Shown: positions 24,261-32,430, counted from the stretch's first letter. The stretch is 42,474 nucleotides of DNA from Acidimicrobiales bacterium (GCA_030040015.1 JASHUM010000058.1:1-42474), one strand, 5' to 3'. The notes: generated from the letters alone by a model not told the origin. A program made the numbers and translations.

Positions 24261-26132
24261 TCAGCCTGCGGCGGCCGTGGCCTCCTCGGGCGTGGGCCGG
24301 TGCACCTTCTGGCTCACGACCTTCGACGACCCCCCCGGGGTCATGGTGACGCCGTAGAGCGCGTCGGCCGCCTCCATGGTGCGTTTCTGGTGGCTCACCA
24401 CGATGAGCTGGGCCTCACCGCGGAACTCGTGCAGGAGGTCGAGGAAACGGTGCAGGTTGACGTCGTCGAGCGCCGCCTCGACCTCGTCCATCAGGTAGAA
24501 GGGCGAAGGCCGGCTCCGGAAGACGGCGAAGAGGAACGCCAGGGCGACGAGGGAGCGTTCCCCGCCGGAGAGAAGCGACAGCTTGCGCACGTTCTTTCCC
24601 GCCGGCCGGGCCTCCACCTCGACGCCCGTGTTGAGCAGGTCGTCCGGCTCGCTCAGGGTGAGGCGCCCCGTCCCGCCCGGGAACAAGGCGCCCACCAACA
24701 CCTGGAAGTGGGCGTTCACGTCGGCGAAGGCCTCGGTGAAGACGCGCATGATCTCGTCGTCCACCTCGCGGATGAGCTGGTGGAGCTCACGGCGCGCCCG
24801 CCGGACGTCGTCCATCTGGTCCTCGAGGAAGCGGTGGCGCTCCTCCAGCCCGCTCAGCTCCTCCATGGCCAGCGGGTTGACGGGCCCCAGCGAGGCCAGC
24901 TCCTGCTCTAGGGCGACGGCACGCTGGGCGGCGGTCGTGTCTTCGGGCAGCTCCGGGCACGGGGCGGAGACGGCGTCACCCGGCTCGCAGCCGAGCTCTC
25001 GGCGCAGCGCCTCGGCCGCCGCCTGGTGACGGACGCCGTCCTCGGCCATCTCGAGCTCGATCGACTGGAGCCGCTCGCGGACCTCGCCCACGGCCCGCTC
25101 GGCCTCGCCCCGGCGCCTGCGAAGCGACTCGAGGAGCGCACCACCGGCACGCGCCTCGTCGACCTGTCGCGACCGCTCCTGCGCCAGCTGGTCCTGCTGC
25201 TCGCCGATGCGGACGCCAGCGCGCTCGAGCACGGCGACGAGCCGGTCGACGACGGCCACGTCCTTCTCGATCCGGCGGCGCCGGTCCCCGGCCGCCTCGC
25301 GTTCGGCCACGTGGCCGGCCAAGCGCCTCTCCACGTCGGTCAGGCGGGTGGACAGCAGGGCGCGTCGCTCAGCCAGGCCGGCCGCCCGGACCTCGAGATG
25401 GCGTTCGGCCGCTTCGAGCAACTCACCTCGCTCCTCCAGCTGGCGTCTGGCCTGCCCGGCCTGCTCGAGTCTGCGGCCGGCGGCCTGGGCTGCCGCCTCC
25501 AGATCCACCAGTCGGGCCTCGAGCTCGCCCATGGCCTCGCTGTCCGCCTCGACGCGTCCAGCGACGACGTCACGCTGGCGACGCACCTCGGAGAGTTCGT
25601 CGTCGGCCCTTTGGAGCTCGGTGGCCAGCCGGGCGGCCGCCTCGACCACGGCTTGGCGACGCTCGGCGGTTCGCTCGGCGTGGCGATCGGCCTCGGCCCG
25701 GTGGGTGGCCGCCTGCCCCCAGGCGCGACGGGCGTCGTCGAGCTCCCGAGCCGCGTCGTGCGCCTCGGACGCGGCACCAGCGGCGACCCGGCGGACCTCC
25801 TCGGCGGCAGCCGCGGCGACCTGGGCCCCGCCGGCACCGACCATCCATCCCGACGCCGAGAGGCGGTCGCCGCCGGCCGTCACCACCACGAGATCCGGAT
25901 GGGCCGACGCCACGTCGGCGGCGGAGCGCCAGTCGTCGGCCACCACCACGCCGGCGAGCATGCGGTCGAGGACGGCCTCGAGCACCCGGGCCGATCCCGA
26001 CCCGGCCGGACGGGGCCGGGCCATGGGTCGCAGCGGGCGCAGGCCCCGGCGCTCCAGGGCCTCGGCGCCGGGGAGCGCGGAGCCGGGGCCGGCACCCTCG
26101 GCCTGCGCCACGGGCACCACGGTCCCCGCCAC
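24261..26132 (-). CDS. smc: SMC protein, C-terminal half (after in-frame TAG)
   Basis: A 623-residue frame with the second half of the hinge (AGVVVADDWRSAADV and VVVTAGGDRLSASGW), the returning coiled coil, and the C-terminal ATPase lobe: signature LSGGERSLVALAFLF near 545 and Walker B FYLMDEVEAALDD near 567, then VVSHQKRTME. The reading frame is the same as that of the N-terminal half, separated by TAG at 26139-26141 and two codons. GTG 26132 is six bases after the stop, with AGGA upstream at short spacing, so reinitiation is possible. Either a genuinely split SMC, readthrough, a fresh nonsense mutation or a sequence error. Confidence 0.9.
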   Translation of the reverse strand: MAGTVVPVAQAEGAGPGSALPGAEALERRGLRPLRPMARPRPAGSGSARVLEAVLDRMLAGVVVADDWRSAADVASAHPDLVVVTAGGDRLSASGWMVGAGGAQVAAAAAEEVRRVAAGAASEAHDAARELDDARRAWGQAATHRAEADRHAERTAERRQAVVEAAARLATELQRADDELSEVRRQRDVVAGRVEADSEAMGELEARLVDLEAAAQAAGRRLEQAGQARRQLEERGELLEAAERHLEVRAAGLAERRALLSTRLTDVERRLAGHVAEREAAGDRRRRIEKDVAVVDRLVAVLERAGVRIGEQQDQLAQERSRQVDEARAGGALLESLRRRRGEAERAVGEVRERLQSIELEMAEDGVRHQAAAEALRRELGCEPGDAVSAPCPELPEDTTAAQRAVALEQELASLGPVNPLAMEELSGLEERHRFLEDQMDDVRRARRELHQLIREVDDEIMRVFTEAFADVNAHFQVLVGALFPGGTGRLTLSEPDDLLNTGVEVEARPAGKNVRKLSLLSGGERSLVALAFLFAVFRSRPSPFYLMDEVEAALDDVNLHRFLDLLHEFRGEAQLIVVSHQKRTMEAADALYGVTMTPGGSSKVVSQKVHRPTPEEATAAAG

Positions 26133-26138
26133 CTCGTC

Positions 26139-27806
26139 CTACCTGAGCCGGCCGAGGGCGGAGCGAGCCGCTGCGGCGTCGTCGACCACCACGCCCGACG
26201 CCGCCGGCCCGAGCGCCGCCTCGACGGCGCCCTCCCATCCCGAGTCGACCTCGAGCAGCTGGGCGAAGACCCCGCGTACACCGGGTGCACCCGACAGCGC
26301 GTCGGCAGCCGCCGAACCGACTGCCTGGGCGGCGGCACGGCCGAGCGCCTCGGCCCGAGCCTCCAGCCGGTGCCGGCGCGCCTCGGTGTGGCGCAGGGTC
26401 TCCTCGGCTGCGTCGCGCCGAGAAGTGGCCTCCTCGAGCTCAGCTGCAGCGGCACGGCACGCCGGAGTGGCGGCGGAAAGCTCGCCGTCGAGCTCCCGGA
26501 GACGCCCGGTCAGCGTCGCCGACTCCTCCTCGAGCCGCGTGCGGCGCTCGGTCGATGCGGCGAGTCGACGATCGAGGGCGTCGAGCCCGGCGCGGTCGCG
26601 CTCGAGCGCGCCACGCTGCGCGGGCAGCTGGCCCCGGGTGACGGCGAAGTCCTCCTGGGCCCGGCGCAGCGAAGCTTCGTCACCGAAGGCGGCGGCGTGC
26701 TCGGCCTCGGCCAGAGCCAGCTCGTTGCGGCCGGTGGACAGCGCGCCGCGCTCCGGCTCCAACGACGCATCCTCGGCCGCCAACGCGTCGAGCTCGGAGG
26801 CCAACCTGGCCGCGTCCGCCTCCAACGTGGAGACCACGTCCACGTCGGCGGCCGCCTCGAGGTCGCGCACGAGGGACCGCCGCCGCTCGGCCAGCACGCC
26901 GGAGAGCCCGCGGCACCGCTCGGCCAGCGCCTGGACCCGGGTGAGGGCGGTCACGAGCTCCTCACCCCGGTGCTGGGAGAGCTCCTCGGCGGCGGCGTCG
27001 GCGGCGGTGTCGATCTCGACCATCTCCCGGCGCAGCCGGCCTTCCTCGCTGCGCAGGCGTTCGCCCTCCACGGCGCCAGCGGTTCGGCGCTCCTCGAGCC
27101 CGTGCAGCTCCCGGCCCACGAGGAACAGGCGCAGGGCACGCAGCTCGTCGGCCAGCACGGCGTGCGACCTCGCCGCCGCCGCCTGACGCTCGAGGGGGCG
27201 CATCTGGCGGCGCACCTCCCGCACGAGGTCGCTCAGACGCTCGAGGTTCTCCTCGGTCGAATCGAGCCGCCGCTCGGCCCGCTCGCGGCGACGCCGGTGC
27301 TTCAAGACGCCGGCCGCCTCCTCGATGACGGCCCGGCGATCCTCGGAGCGTGCGTTCAGGATGTTGTCGAGCTGGCCTTGACCGACGATGACGTGCTGTT
27401 GGCGCCCGACACCCGAGTCTGAGAGCAGCTCCTGGACGTCGAGCAACCGGCACGCCTGGCCGTTGATGGCGTACTCGCTGTCTCCCGAGCGGAACAGGGT
27501 GCGCGTGATGGTGATCTCGGCCAACCCTCCGGGCAGTCGCCCGGCGCGGTTGTCGATGGTGAGCGACACCTCGGCCCGGCCCAGCGCGGGGCGATCGGCC
27601 GACCCGGCGAAGATGACGTCCTCCATCTTCTGCGATCGCACAGTGCGCGGTCCCTGGGCGCCGAGCACCCACGCCACCGCGTCGACGACGTTCGACTTGC
27701 CGCTCCCGTTCGGCCCCACCACCACGGTGATCCCAGGCTCGAGTTGCAAGGTGGCGGGATCGGCGAAGGACTTGAAGCCCTTCAAGGTGAGCGACTTGAG
27801 GAACAC
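26139..27806 (-). CDS. smc: SMC protein, N-terminal half (ends at TAG in hinge)
   Basis: A 555-residue frame with the N-terminal ATPase lobe: FLKSLTLKGFKSFADP at the start, Walker A VVGPNGSGKSNVVDAV near 32, the QGQLDNILNARSEDRR Q-loop region near 145, a long coiled coil, then the first half of the hinge (GVRGVFAQLLEVDSGWEGAV and AALGPAASGVVVDD). It stops at LGRLR-TAG where the chain should continue to DEVAGTVVP. Both halves plus the gap total about 1,180 residues, the normal SMC length. GTG 27806 lies 8 bases after TAGGGT. SMC with ScpAB (not in this window) compacts and segregates chromosomes. Confidence 0.92.
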   Translation of the reverse strand: MFLKSLTLKGFKSFADPATLQLEPGITVVVGPNGSGKSNVVDAVAWVLGAQGPRTVRSQKMEDVIFAGSADRPALGRAEVSLTIDNRAGRLPGGLAEITITRTLFRSGDSEYAINGQACRLLDVQELLSDSGVGRQQHVIVGQGQLDNILNARSEDRRAVIEEAAGVLKHRRRRERAERRLDSTEENLERLSDLVREVRRQMRPLERQAAAARSHAVLADELRALRLFLVGRELHGLEERRTAGAVEGERLRSEEGRLRREMVEIDTAADAAAEELSQHRGEELVTALTRVQALAERCRGLSGVLAERRRSLVRDLEAAADVDVVSTLEADAARLASELDALAAEDASLEPERGALSTGRNELALAEAEHAAAFGDEASLRRAQEDFAVTRGQLPAQRGALERDRAGLDALDRRLAASTERRTRLEEESATLTGRLRELDGELSAATPACRAAAAELEEATSRRDAAEETLRHTEARRHRLEARAEALGRAAAQAVGSAAADALSGAPGVRGVFAQLLEVDSGWEGAVEAALGPAASGVVVDDAAAARSALGRLR

Positions 27807-27814
27807 CGGGCGCC

Positions 27815-27820
27815 ACCCTA
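27815..27820 (-). promoter_or_regulatory. Candidate -10 box (TAGGGT) for smc
   Basis: GGTAGGGT on the minus strand ends 8 bases before GTG 27806 in the 71-base gap after mutM, predicting a (near-)leaderless smc transcript. Confidence 0.45.
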
Positions 27821-27877
27821 CCGGTGCGCCCCCGGCGGGCGGGGGGACCGTCCCAGGTGGACGTCCCTGGTCAGAGG

Positions 27878-28717
27878 TCAGATCTGGCAGTGTTCGCAGA
27901 GGAACGACGAGCGGCCGTTGACTTTGACCTTCACCACCGGGTTCCGGCACCTCCGACACGCCTGACCGTCGCGGTCGTACACCTGGTGCTGGCCCTGGTA
28001 CTCGCCGACCTCGCCGTAGAGGTCCCGATACTGCTCGTCGGCCAGCGACGAACCCCGCGCCTTCACCGCCTCGGTCAACGTCTCGATCATGGCCCGGTAG
28101 AGCCGGCGCACCTCCTGGGCGCTGAGCGAGTCCGACAGCCGGTCGTAGCGAAGGCCGGCGGCGAAGAGGATCTCGTCGGAATAGATGTTGCCGATGCCGG
28201 CCACGAACTTCTGGTCCATGAGGAGGCCCTTGAGGGCGCTGCGCCGGTCGGCCAGCAGGACGCCGAAGCGCGCCCAGCTCATGACGTCTTCGAGGGGGTC
28301 GAACCCGAGGTGGGCCAGCTCCGGCACCGCCGCTCCCAGCTCCTCGGTCGACGTCACGAACATCTCACCGAAGGTGCGAGGGTCGACGAAGCGCAGCTGC
28401 CCGCCCTGGGTGAAGGTCACCACCACGTGGGTGTGGCGCTCCATGGGCTCCTTGGGGCTCTTGGCCCGAAGGAGCTGACCGCTCATGCCCAGGTGCACGA
28501 CGAGCACCTCCGCGTCGTCGAGCTGGACGAGCAGGTACTTGCCGGCGCGGCGCACCCCGGTGATCTTGTGGTTCTCGAGGCGGCCGCGGAACTCGGCCGA
28601 CGTCTTGTGCCGGCGTACCGACCGCTTGCCCTTGACCTCGACCGACTTGATGCGACGGCCCACGATCTCCTTCTCGAGGTCGCGCCGGATGGTCTCGACC
28701 TCGGGGAGTTCAGGCAC
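27878..28717 (-). CDS. mutM: Formamidopyrimidine-DNA glycosylase
   Basis: A 279-residue Fpg/MutM that removes 8-oxoguanine and formamidopyrimidines and nicks the site. The N-terminal PELPEVETIRRDL provides the catalytic Pro and Glu after Met removal; GIGNIYSDEILF near 168 is the helix-two-turn-helix; the C-terminal zinc finger is C-x2-C-x16-C-x2-C, ending CEHCQI. GTG 28717 is fixed by the need for Pro2 and has AGGGGG upstream. It overlaps the rnc stop by 8 bases. Confidence 0.97.
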   Translation of the reverse strand: MPELPEVETIRRDLEKEIVGRRIKSVEVKGKRSVRRHKTSAEFRGRLENHKITGVRRAGKYLLVQLDDAEVLVVHLGMSGQLLRAKSPKEPMERHTHVVVTFTQGGQLRFVDPRTFGEMFVTSTEELGAAVPELAHLGFDPLEDVMSWARFGVLLADRRSALKGLLMDQKFVAGIGNIYSDEILFAAGLRYDRLSDSLSAQEVRRLYRAMIETLTEAVKARGSSLADEQYRDLYGEVGEYQGQHQVYDRDGQACRRCRNPVVKVKVNGRSSFLCEHCQI

Positions 28718-29471
28718 CGGAACCACCCCCTGGTGACCCCGGCGAGCCCGTGGCGGCATTGGCCGGTGCTGGGCCTGCGGCCGGGGCGCCGTCGTCCCGG
28801 TCACCGACGAGGGTCTCCCACGCCTGGCGGGCAGCGGCCTGCTCGGCGTCCTTCTTCGAGCGCCCCTCGCCCCGCCCCGCCCGGGTGCCGCCCACGAACA
28901 CCGAGGCCGTGTAGCGCCGTGCATGGTCGGGCCCGGCCCCGTCCACCTCGTAGCGCGGCAGCTCGCCGGCCCTGCGGATCACGAGCTCCTGCAGGCGGGT
29001 CTTGAAGTCCTCGGCTCCGGGCCCGGCCGACGCCTCGGCGATGCGGTTGCCGAGAAGGCGCAGCACGAGGGCGACGGCCGCCTCCCAGCCCTGGTCGAGG
29101 TAGACGGCACCGATCACGGCCTCGACCGAGTTGGCCAGGATCGACGCCTTGAACCGTCCGCCCGAGGCGTCCTCGCCCCGCCCGAGCAGCACCGTCTGTC
29201 CCAGCTCAAGCTCGGCGGCCACCTCGGCCAGCACGTTGGTGTTCACCACCGCGGCCCGCACCTTGGCCAGAGACCCCTCGGGCAGCTCGGGATAGGCGCG
29301 GTAACAGTGCTCGGCCACCACCAGCCCCAACACGGCGTCGCCCAGGAACTCGAGGCGCTCGTTGGAGGGCATCCCGCCCGCCTCGGCGCACCAGGATCGA
29401 TGCGACAACGCCTGGATCAGCAGCTCCGGGTCGTGGAACTCGAACCCGAGACGGCGTGTGAGCGGCTCCAG
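28710..29471 (-). CDS. rnc: Ribonuclease III
   Basis: A double-strand-specific RNase acting in rRNA processing. The catalytic signature NERLEFLGDAVLGLVV, the SILANSVEAVIGAVYLDQG helix and a C-terminal dsRNA-binding domain (GEGRSKKDAEQAAARQAW) are clear, followed by a Gly/Pro/Ala tail. The first helix of the family, LGFEFHDPELLIQALSHRS, is encoded in frame but no ATG, GTG or TTG precedes it. The only ordinary start (TTG 29408) falls in the middle of this helix region, at LSHRS. I draw the start at CTG 29471 (LEPLTRRLGF), with GGGGG upstream, as the likeliest non-standard start. Confidence 0.93.
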   Translation of the reverse strand: MEPLTRRLGFEFHDPELLIQALSHRSWCAEAGGMPSNERLEFLGDAVLGLVVAEHCYRAYPELPEGSLAKVRAAVVNTNVLAEVAAELELGQTVLLGRGEDASGGRFKASILANSVEAVIGAVYLDQGWEAAVALVLRLLGNRIAEASAGPGAEDFKTRLQELVIRRAGELPRYEVDGAGPDHARRYTASVFVGGTRAGRGEGRSKKDAEQAAARQAWETLVGDRDDGAPAAGPAPANAATGSPGSPGGGSGA

Positions 29472-29532
29472 GACGGGAGCCCCCGGCCGGTCGCCGGCCG
29501 TGTCCTGGGAATCGGTGGGATCGAGTGCCGTC

Positions 29533-29829
29533 TCAGGCCGCCCCGAGCTTGGCGACGACGTAGTCGACCGCGTCGCGGACCGTCCGGAGGTCCTCGAGGT
29601 CCTCGTCCTCGATGCGGAACCCCACCGTGCGCTCCCCCAGCTCCTCCTCCAGGGCCTCGACCAGCTCGATCAATGCCAAGGAGTCGGCATCGAGGTCCTC
29701 GGCGAACGAAGAGGACTCGCTGATGGCCGAGGGCTCGATCTCGAGAATGTCAGCGAGCTGTTCCTGGATCAGCTCGAACACCTGGCGGCGGTCGAGCGGA
29801 CCCTTCTCCACATGGGTCTCGGCGGGCAC
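29533..29829 (-). CDS. acpP: Acyl carrier protein
   Basis: A 98-residue ACP. The phosphopantetheine attachment site is DADSLALIELVEALEEELG near residue 50 (Ser of DSL), inside a four-helix acidic protein. An N-terminal extension of about 15 residues (PAETHVEKGPLDRRQ) makes it longer than the usual 77-80 residues. GTG start with AGGAGA upstream. It lies between plsX and rnc, the common acyl-transfer context; coaD, which makes the CoA precursor of the prosthetic group, is in the same cluster. Confidence 0.96.
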   Translation of the reverse strand: MPAETHVEKGPLDRRQVFELIQEQLADILEIEPSAISESSSFAEDLDADSLALIELVEALEEELGERTVGFRIEDEDLEDLRTVRDAVDYVVAKLGAA

Positions 29830-29859
29830 GTCGTCTCCTGCGCTCGGCTTCGGCCGCGC

Positions 29860-29865
29860 ATCCTA
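29860..29865 (-). promoter_or_regulatory. Candidate -10 box (TAGGAT) for acpP
   Basis: GGTAGGAT on the minus strand lies about 30 bases upstream of the acpP start, leaving a short leader that holds the AGGAGA ribosome-binding site. Confidence 0.45.
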
Positions 29866-29874
29866 CCTGGTGCT

Positions 29875-29897
29875 CCCTGGCCGGCGGGCTGCCAGGG
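29875..29897. terminator. 7-bp hairpin between plsX and acpP
   Basis: CCCTGGC and GCCAGGG form a perfect stem with a 9-base loop, 28 bases past the plsX stop and just ahead of the acpP -10 box. It has no U-run. It may end or attenuate the rpmF-plsX transcript before acpP. Confidence 0.4.
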
Positions 29898-29924
29898 ACG
29901 GCCCGGAGGGACCGCCGACGCGTC

Positions 29925-30956
29925 TCAGGTGGAGCTCCTCGCACCGGCCAGCGCGTCGGCCAGCCTGCCGACCAGGCCCGCCTCGGCGACGTCGTGGGCC
30001 ACCCGGACGGCCGAGACGACGGCCCGAGCCGACGAGGAGCCGTGGCTGATGACGCACACCCCGTCGACGCCGAGGAGCACGGCTCCCCCGGTGTTGTCGG
30101 GGTCGAACTCGGCGGCCAGAGGCGCCAGATGGGGAAACAGGACCCCGGCCGCCTCCCGGGTCTTGTCGTCGTGCCCCAGGACCCCGGCCAGGGCGTCCAT
30201 GAAGAAGCGCAGCGCCCCTTCGAGGGACTTGAGCGCCACGTTGCCGGTGAACCCGTCGGTCACCACCACGTCGGCCCTCCCCGGCAGCAGGTCCCGGCCC
30301 TCGACGTTGCCCACGAAGCGGATGCCCTTCGCCTCGGCCAGGGCGGCGTGGGTCTCCTTGACGAGCGGGGTGCCCTTCGAGGGCTCCTCCCCGATGGAGA
30401 GGAGGGCCACCGACGGGTCGGACGCCCCGTACCGAGCCGACGCGTACGTGGCGCCCATCCGGGCGAACTGCACGAGCATGGGCGGCGTGCACTCGGCATT
30501 GGCCCCGGCGTCGAGGAGCACGGTCGGATGGGTGCCGGGACGGGGAATGGGCGTGGCGATGGCGGGGCGGGTCACGCCCGGCAACCGGCCCAGCCGCAAC
30601 AACGCGCTCGCCATGGCGGCCCCCGTGTTGCCTGCGCTCACCATGGCCAGAGCGCGTCCGTCTCGGACGGCTTCGGCGGCACGGACGAGCGAGGAGTCCT
30701 TCTTGCGGCGCACCCCCGAGGCGGGGTCCTCGTCCATGGCCACCACTTCGGACGCCTCGATGACCTCGAGGCCCCCGGAGTCCCCGATCTCCGCCGAACG
30801 GCCCACGAGAAGGACGGGGACGCCGAGCTCCTCGGCAGCCTGCACCGCCCCGGCCACGATCTCACCGGGGGCCTTGTCGCCTCCCATGGCGTCGACGGCC
30901 ACCGGGAGTCCACGGTCGGCCGGGCCCCCGGGGCGGCGCACCCGGTCGGCGGGCAC
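29925..30956 (-). CDS. plsX: Phosphate acyltransferase PlsX
   Basis: A 343-residue peripheral membrane enzyme that makes acyl-phosphate from acyl-ACP for phospholipid synthesis. It shows PVAVDAMGGDKAPGEIVAGA near residue 15, AMVSAGNTGAAMA near 95, LDAGANAECTP near 140, FVGNVEGRDLL near 195 and VVTDGFTGNVALKS near 215, all family signatures. The GTG start shares one base with the rpmF TAG stop (TAGTG), so translation is coupled. rpmF-plsX-acpP is a widespread order. Confidence 0.97.
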   Translation of the reverse strand: MPADRVRRPGGPADRGLPVAVDAMGGDKAPGEIVAGAVQAAEELGVPVLLVGRSAEIGDSGGLEVIEASEVVAMDEDPASGVRRKKDSSLVRAAEAVRDGRALAMVSAGNTGAAMASALLRLGRLPGVTRPAIATPIPRPGTHPTVLLDAGANAECTPPMLVQFARMGATYASARYGASDPSVALLSIGEEPSKGTPLVKETHAALAEAKGIRFVGNVEGRDLLPGRADVVVTDGFTGNVALKSLEGALRFFMDALAGVLGHDDKTREAAGVLFPHLAPLAAEFDPDNTGGAVLLGVDGVCVISHGSSSARAVVSAVRVAHDVAEAGLVGRLADALAGARSST

Positions 30957-31135
30957 TAGTCGATCTCGACGGCCTGGCGGCCCTTGTACCAGCCGCAGTT
31001 GGGGCACACCACGTGCGGCAACTTGGCCTGGTTGCAGTGGGGGCACACGCTGCGGGCGGGTGGGTCGAGCACCCAGTTGGCGGCGCGCCGGCTACGGCTC
31101 TTGGCCTTGGAGGTCTTCTTCTTGGGGACGGCCAT
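30956..31135 (-). CDS. rpmF: 50S ribosomal protein L32
   Basis: A 59-residue L32. MAVPKKKTSKAKSRSRRA is the diagnostic N-terminus, followed by a zinc ribbon with CPHC and CPNC pairs (VCPHCNQAKLPHVVCPNCGW region), so this is the zinc-binding type. ATG 31135 is the family start. It ends in TAG, coupled to plsX. Confidence 0.97.
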   Translation of the reverse strand: MAVPKKKTSKAKSRSRRAANWVLDPPARSVCPHCNQAKLPHVVCPNCGWYKGRQAVEID

Positions 31136-31150
31136 GGACGGTCTTCCTCG

Positions 31151-31223
31151 TGATCGGGCCCGGGGCGATCGGGCCCGGGGCGCTCGGGCCCGGGGTGATC
31201 GGGTCCGGGGTGATCGAGCTCGG
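31151..31223. repeat. 15-bp tandem repeat, about 4.9 copies, in rpmF leader
   Basis: The unit TGATCGGGCCCGGGG repeats at 31151, 31166, 31181, 31196 and 31211 with small changes; the last copy is partial and degenerate. Each unit contains the 6-8 base palindrome GGGCCC, so the array can fold in many ways. It lies between a candidate rpmF -10 box and the rpmF start, inside the predicted 5' untranslated leader. Confidence 0.85.
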
Positions 31224-31247
31224 CGACGGGAGCTCCGGAGCCGGACC

Positions 31248-31253
31248 ACGATA
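31248..31253 (-). promoter_or_regulatory. Candidate -10 box (TATCGT) for rpmF-plsX
   Basis: TATCGT on the minus strand lies in the 156-base gap after the YceD gene and upstream of the tandem repeats, implying a leader of about 105 bases for rpmF. Confidence 0.4.
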
Positions 31254-31291
31254 GCCGGGCCGGCCGGTCAAGGCCCCGGCGCGCCCGGGGA

Positions 31292-31834
31292 TCAGGTCCC
31301 TTCGGTGCCCTGGTCGCCGCCGCCGCGCAGGACGTCGAGGGCGGCCCAGCGAGGGTCCTGCGCCGGCGGGCAGTCACAGGGCTCGACGTTGCGGTCCGCC
31401 CCGCACACCGGGCACAGGCCCAGGCAGCTCTCACGACACAGCGGCGCCTGAGGCAGCTCGAGCAGCACGGCATCGCGCACCATGGGCTCGAGGTCGACCT
31501 CCCCGTCGTGGAGCGGGTAGGTCTCCTCACCGTCGCCTCCCTCGGTGAAGTGCTCGCGCACCGGCGTGACCAGCGTCCCACCCGCAGGCTCCAGACAGCG
31601 CCGGCAGGTGCCGGCCCACTGAGCGGTGATCGTGCCCGCCACCGCCACCCCGCCGACGACGGACTCGAGGACGACGTCGGCCTCGACCTCGGCTCCTGCG
31701 GGCACGGCACTGCCCGAGCAGGCCAGGTCGTCGATCTCTCCTCGGCGCACCTCGTGCCACCGGGTGCCGATCTGCCTCCGGAGCCTGGCCGCGTGCACCA
31801 GGAAGGGACGCGCCGCCGGCGACGACACGCTCAC
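31292..31834 (-). CDS. YceD/DUF177 family protein
   Basis: A 180-residue DUF177 (YceD) protein. These are linked to large-subunit rRNA metabolism and are nearly always encoded next to rpmF, as here. Family features are TITAQWAGTCRRCLEPA near 85 and the Cys-rich end PLCRESCLGLCPVCGADRN, likely a metal site. GTG 31834 overlaps the sepIVA stop as GTGA; GTG 31837 is an equal alternative. Confidence 0.93.
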   Translation of the reverse strand: MSVSSPAARPFLVHAARLRRQIGTRWHEVRRGEIDDLACSGSAVPAGAEVEADVVLESVVGGVAVAGTITAQWAGTCRRCLEPAGGTLVTPVREHFTEGGDGEETYPLHDGEVDLEPMVRDAVLLELPQAPLCRESCLGLCPVCGADRNVEPCDCPPAQDPRWAALDVLRGGGDQGTEGT

Positions 31835-32430
31835 CACTCCCCGGCGTCGTCCTGGTCGAAGAAGGCCCCGGTGGGTTCACCGACCATGCCGGAGGTGCCG
31901 AGCTCCTCAGGTGCCGGAGGTGGAGGCGCCGGTGTCGCCTGCAATTTCTCCCGGCCGGCCTGCACCGTCTTCAACGTGCGGTCGAGGACGATCTCGAACG
32001 AGGCCAGCTTCTGGTCGCAGAAGTCCTCGGCTTCGTGGCGCAACCGGCGGGCCTCCTCGCGGGCGTCGTCGAGGATCCGCTGGGCCACCTGGTTCGCCTG
32101 CCGGACGATCTCGGTGCGCTGCACCATGCGCTCGGCCTGGGCCCGGACGTCGTCGAGCAGGCTCTCGGCTTCCCGCTTGCGCTGGGCAATGAACTCGTCG
32201 CGTTCGCGCAACAGCCACCGCGCCTGGCGCAACTCGTCGGGCAGGAGGTCGAGCGCCCGCTGGAGCAGCTCCGCCACCTCGTCCCGGGCCACCAGCACCG
32301 AGGAGGACAGTGGCATGGTGCGCGCCGAGTTGATGGCGTCGAGCGCCTGACGCACCATGCCCTCGGTGTCCCCGGTGGGCTCGGGGGACGGAGCGAAGGG
32401 GTCGTCGGCGAAGGGGTCGATCTCGGTCAC
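31831..32430 (-). CDS. sepIVA: SepIVA-like DivIVA-related coiled-coil protein
   Basis: A 199-residue coiled-coil protein. The core LPDELRQARWLLRERDEFIAQ to RLRHEAEDFCDQKLASFEIVL region, then LKTVQAGREKL, resembles mycobacterial SepIVA, a septation factor; position next to yceD and near rnc matches mycobacterial order. A long heptad stretch with EARR/AERM repeats spans about 90-165. The N-terminal 25 residues are acidic and the C-terminal 35 are Pro/Gly-rich, both probably disordered. GTGA overlaps link it to coaD on one side and yceD on the other. Assignment rests on recalled similarity and synteny. Confidence 0.78.
   Translation of the reverse strand: MTEIDPFADDPFAPSPEPTGDTEGMVRQALDAINSARTMPLSSSVLVARDEVAELLQRALDLLPDELRQARWLLRERDEFIAQRKREAESLLDDVRAQAERMVQRTEIVRQANQVAQRILDDAREEARRLRHEAEDFCDQKLASFEIVLDRTLKTVQAGREKLQATPAPPPPAPEELGTSGMVGEPTGAFFDQDDAGEW

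Noticed and set aside
26139-26141. TAG reassigned as a sense codon in this organism
   Set aside because: TAG correctly ends several proteins of normal length here (SCP2, NYN, dprA, rplS, rpmF, thiL), so general reassignment does not fit.
26130-26141. Frameshift as the cause of the smc split
   Set aside because: Codons before and after the TAG are in the same frame; only one nonsense codon interrupts it.
25026-27422. Long plus-strand open frame (about 798 codons) opposite smc
   Set aside because: It is antisense to the coiled-coil code of smc, has no recognisable domain and reflects the scarcity of stop codons in GC-rich DNA.
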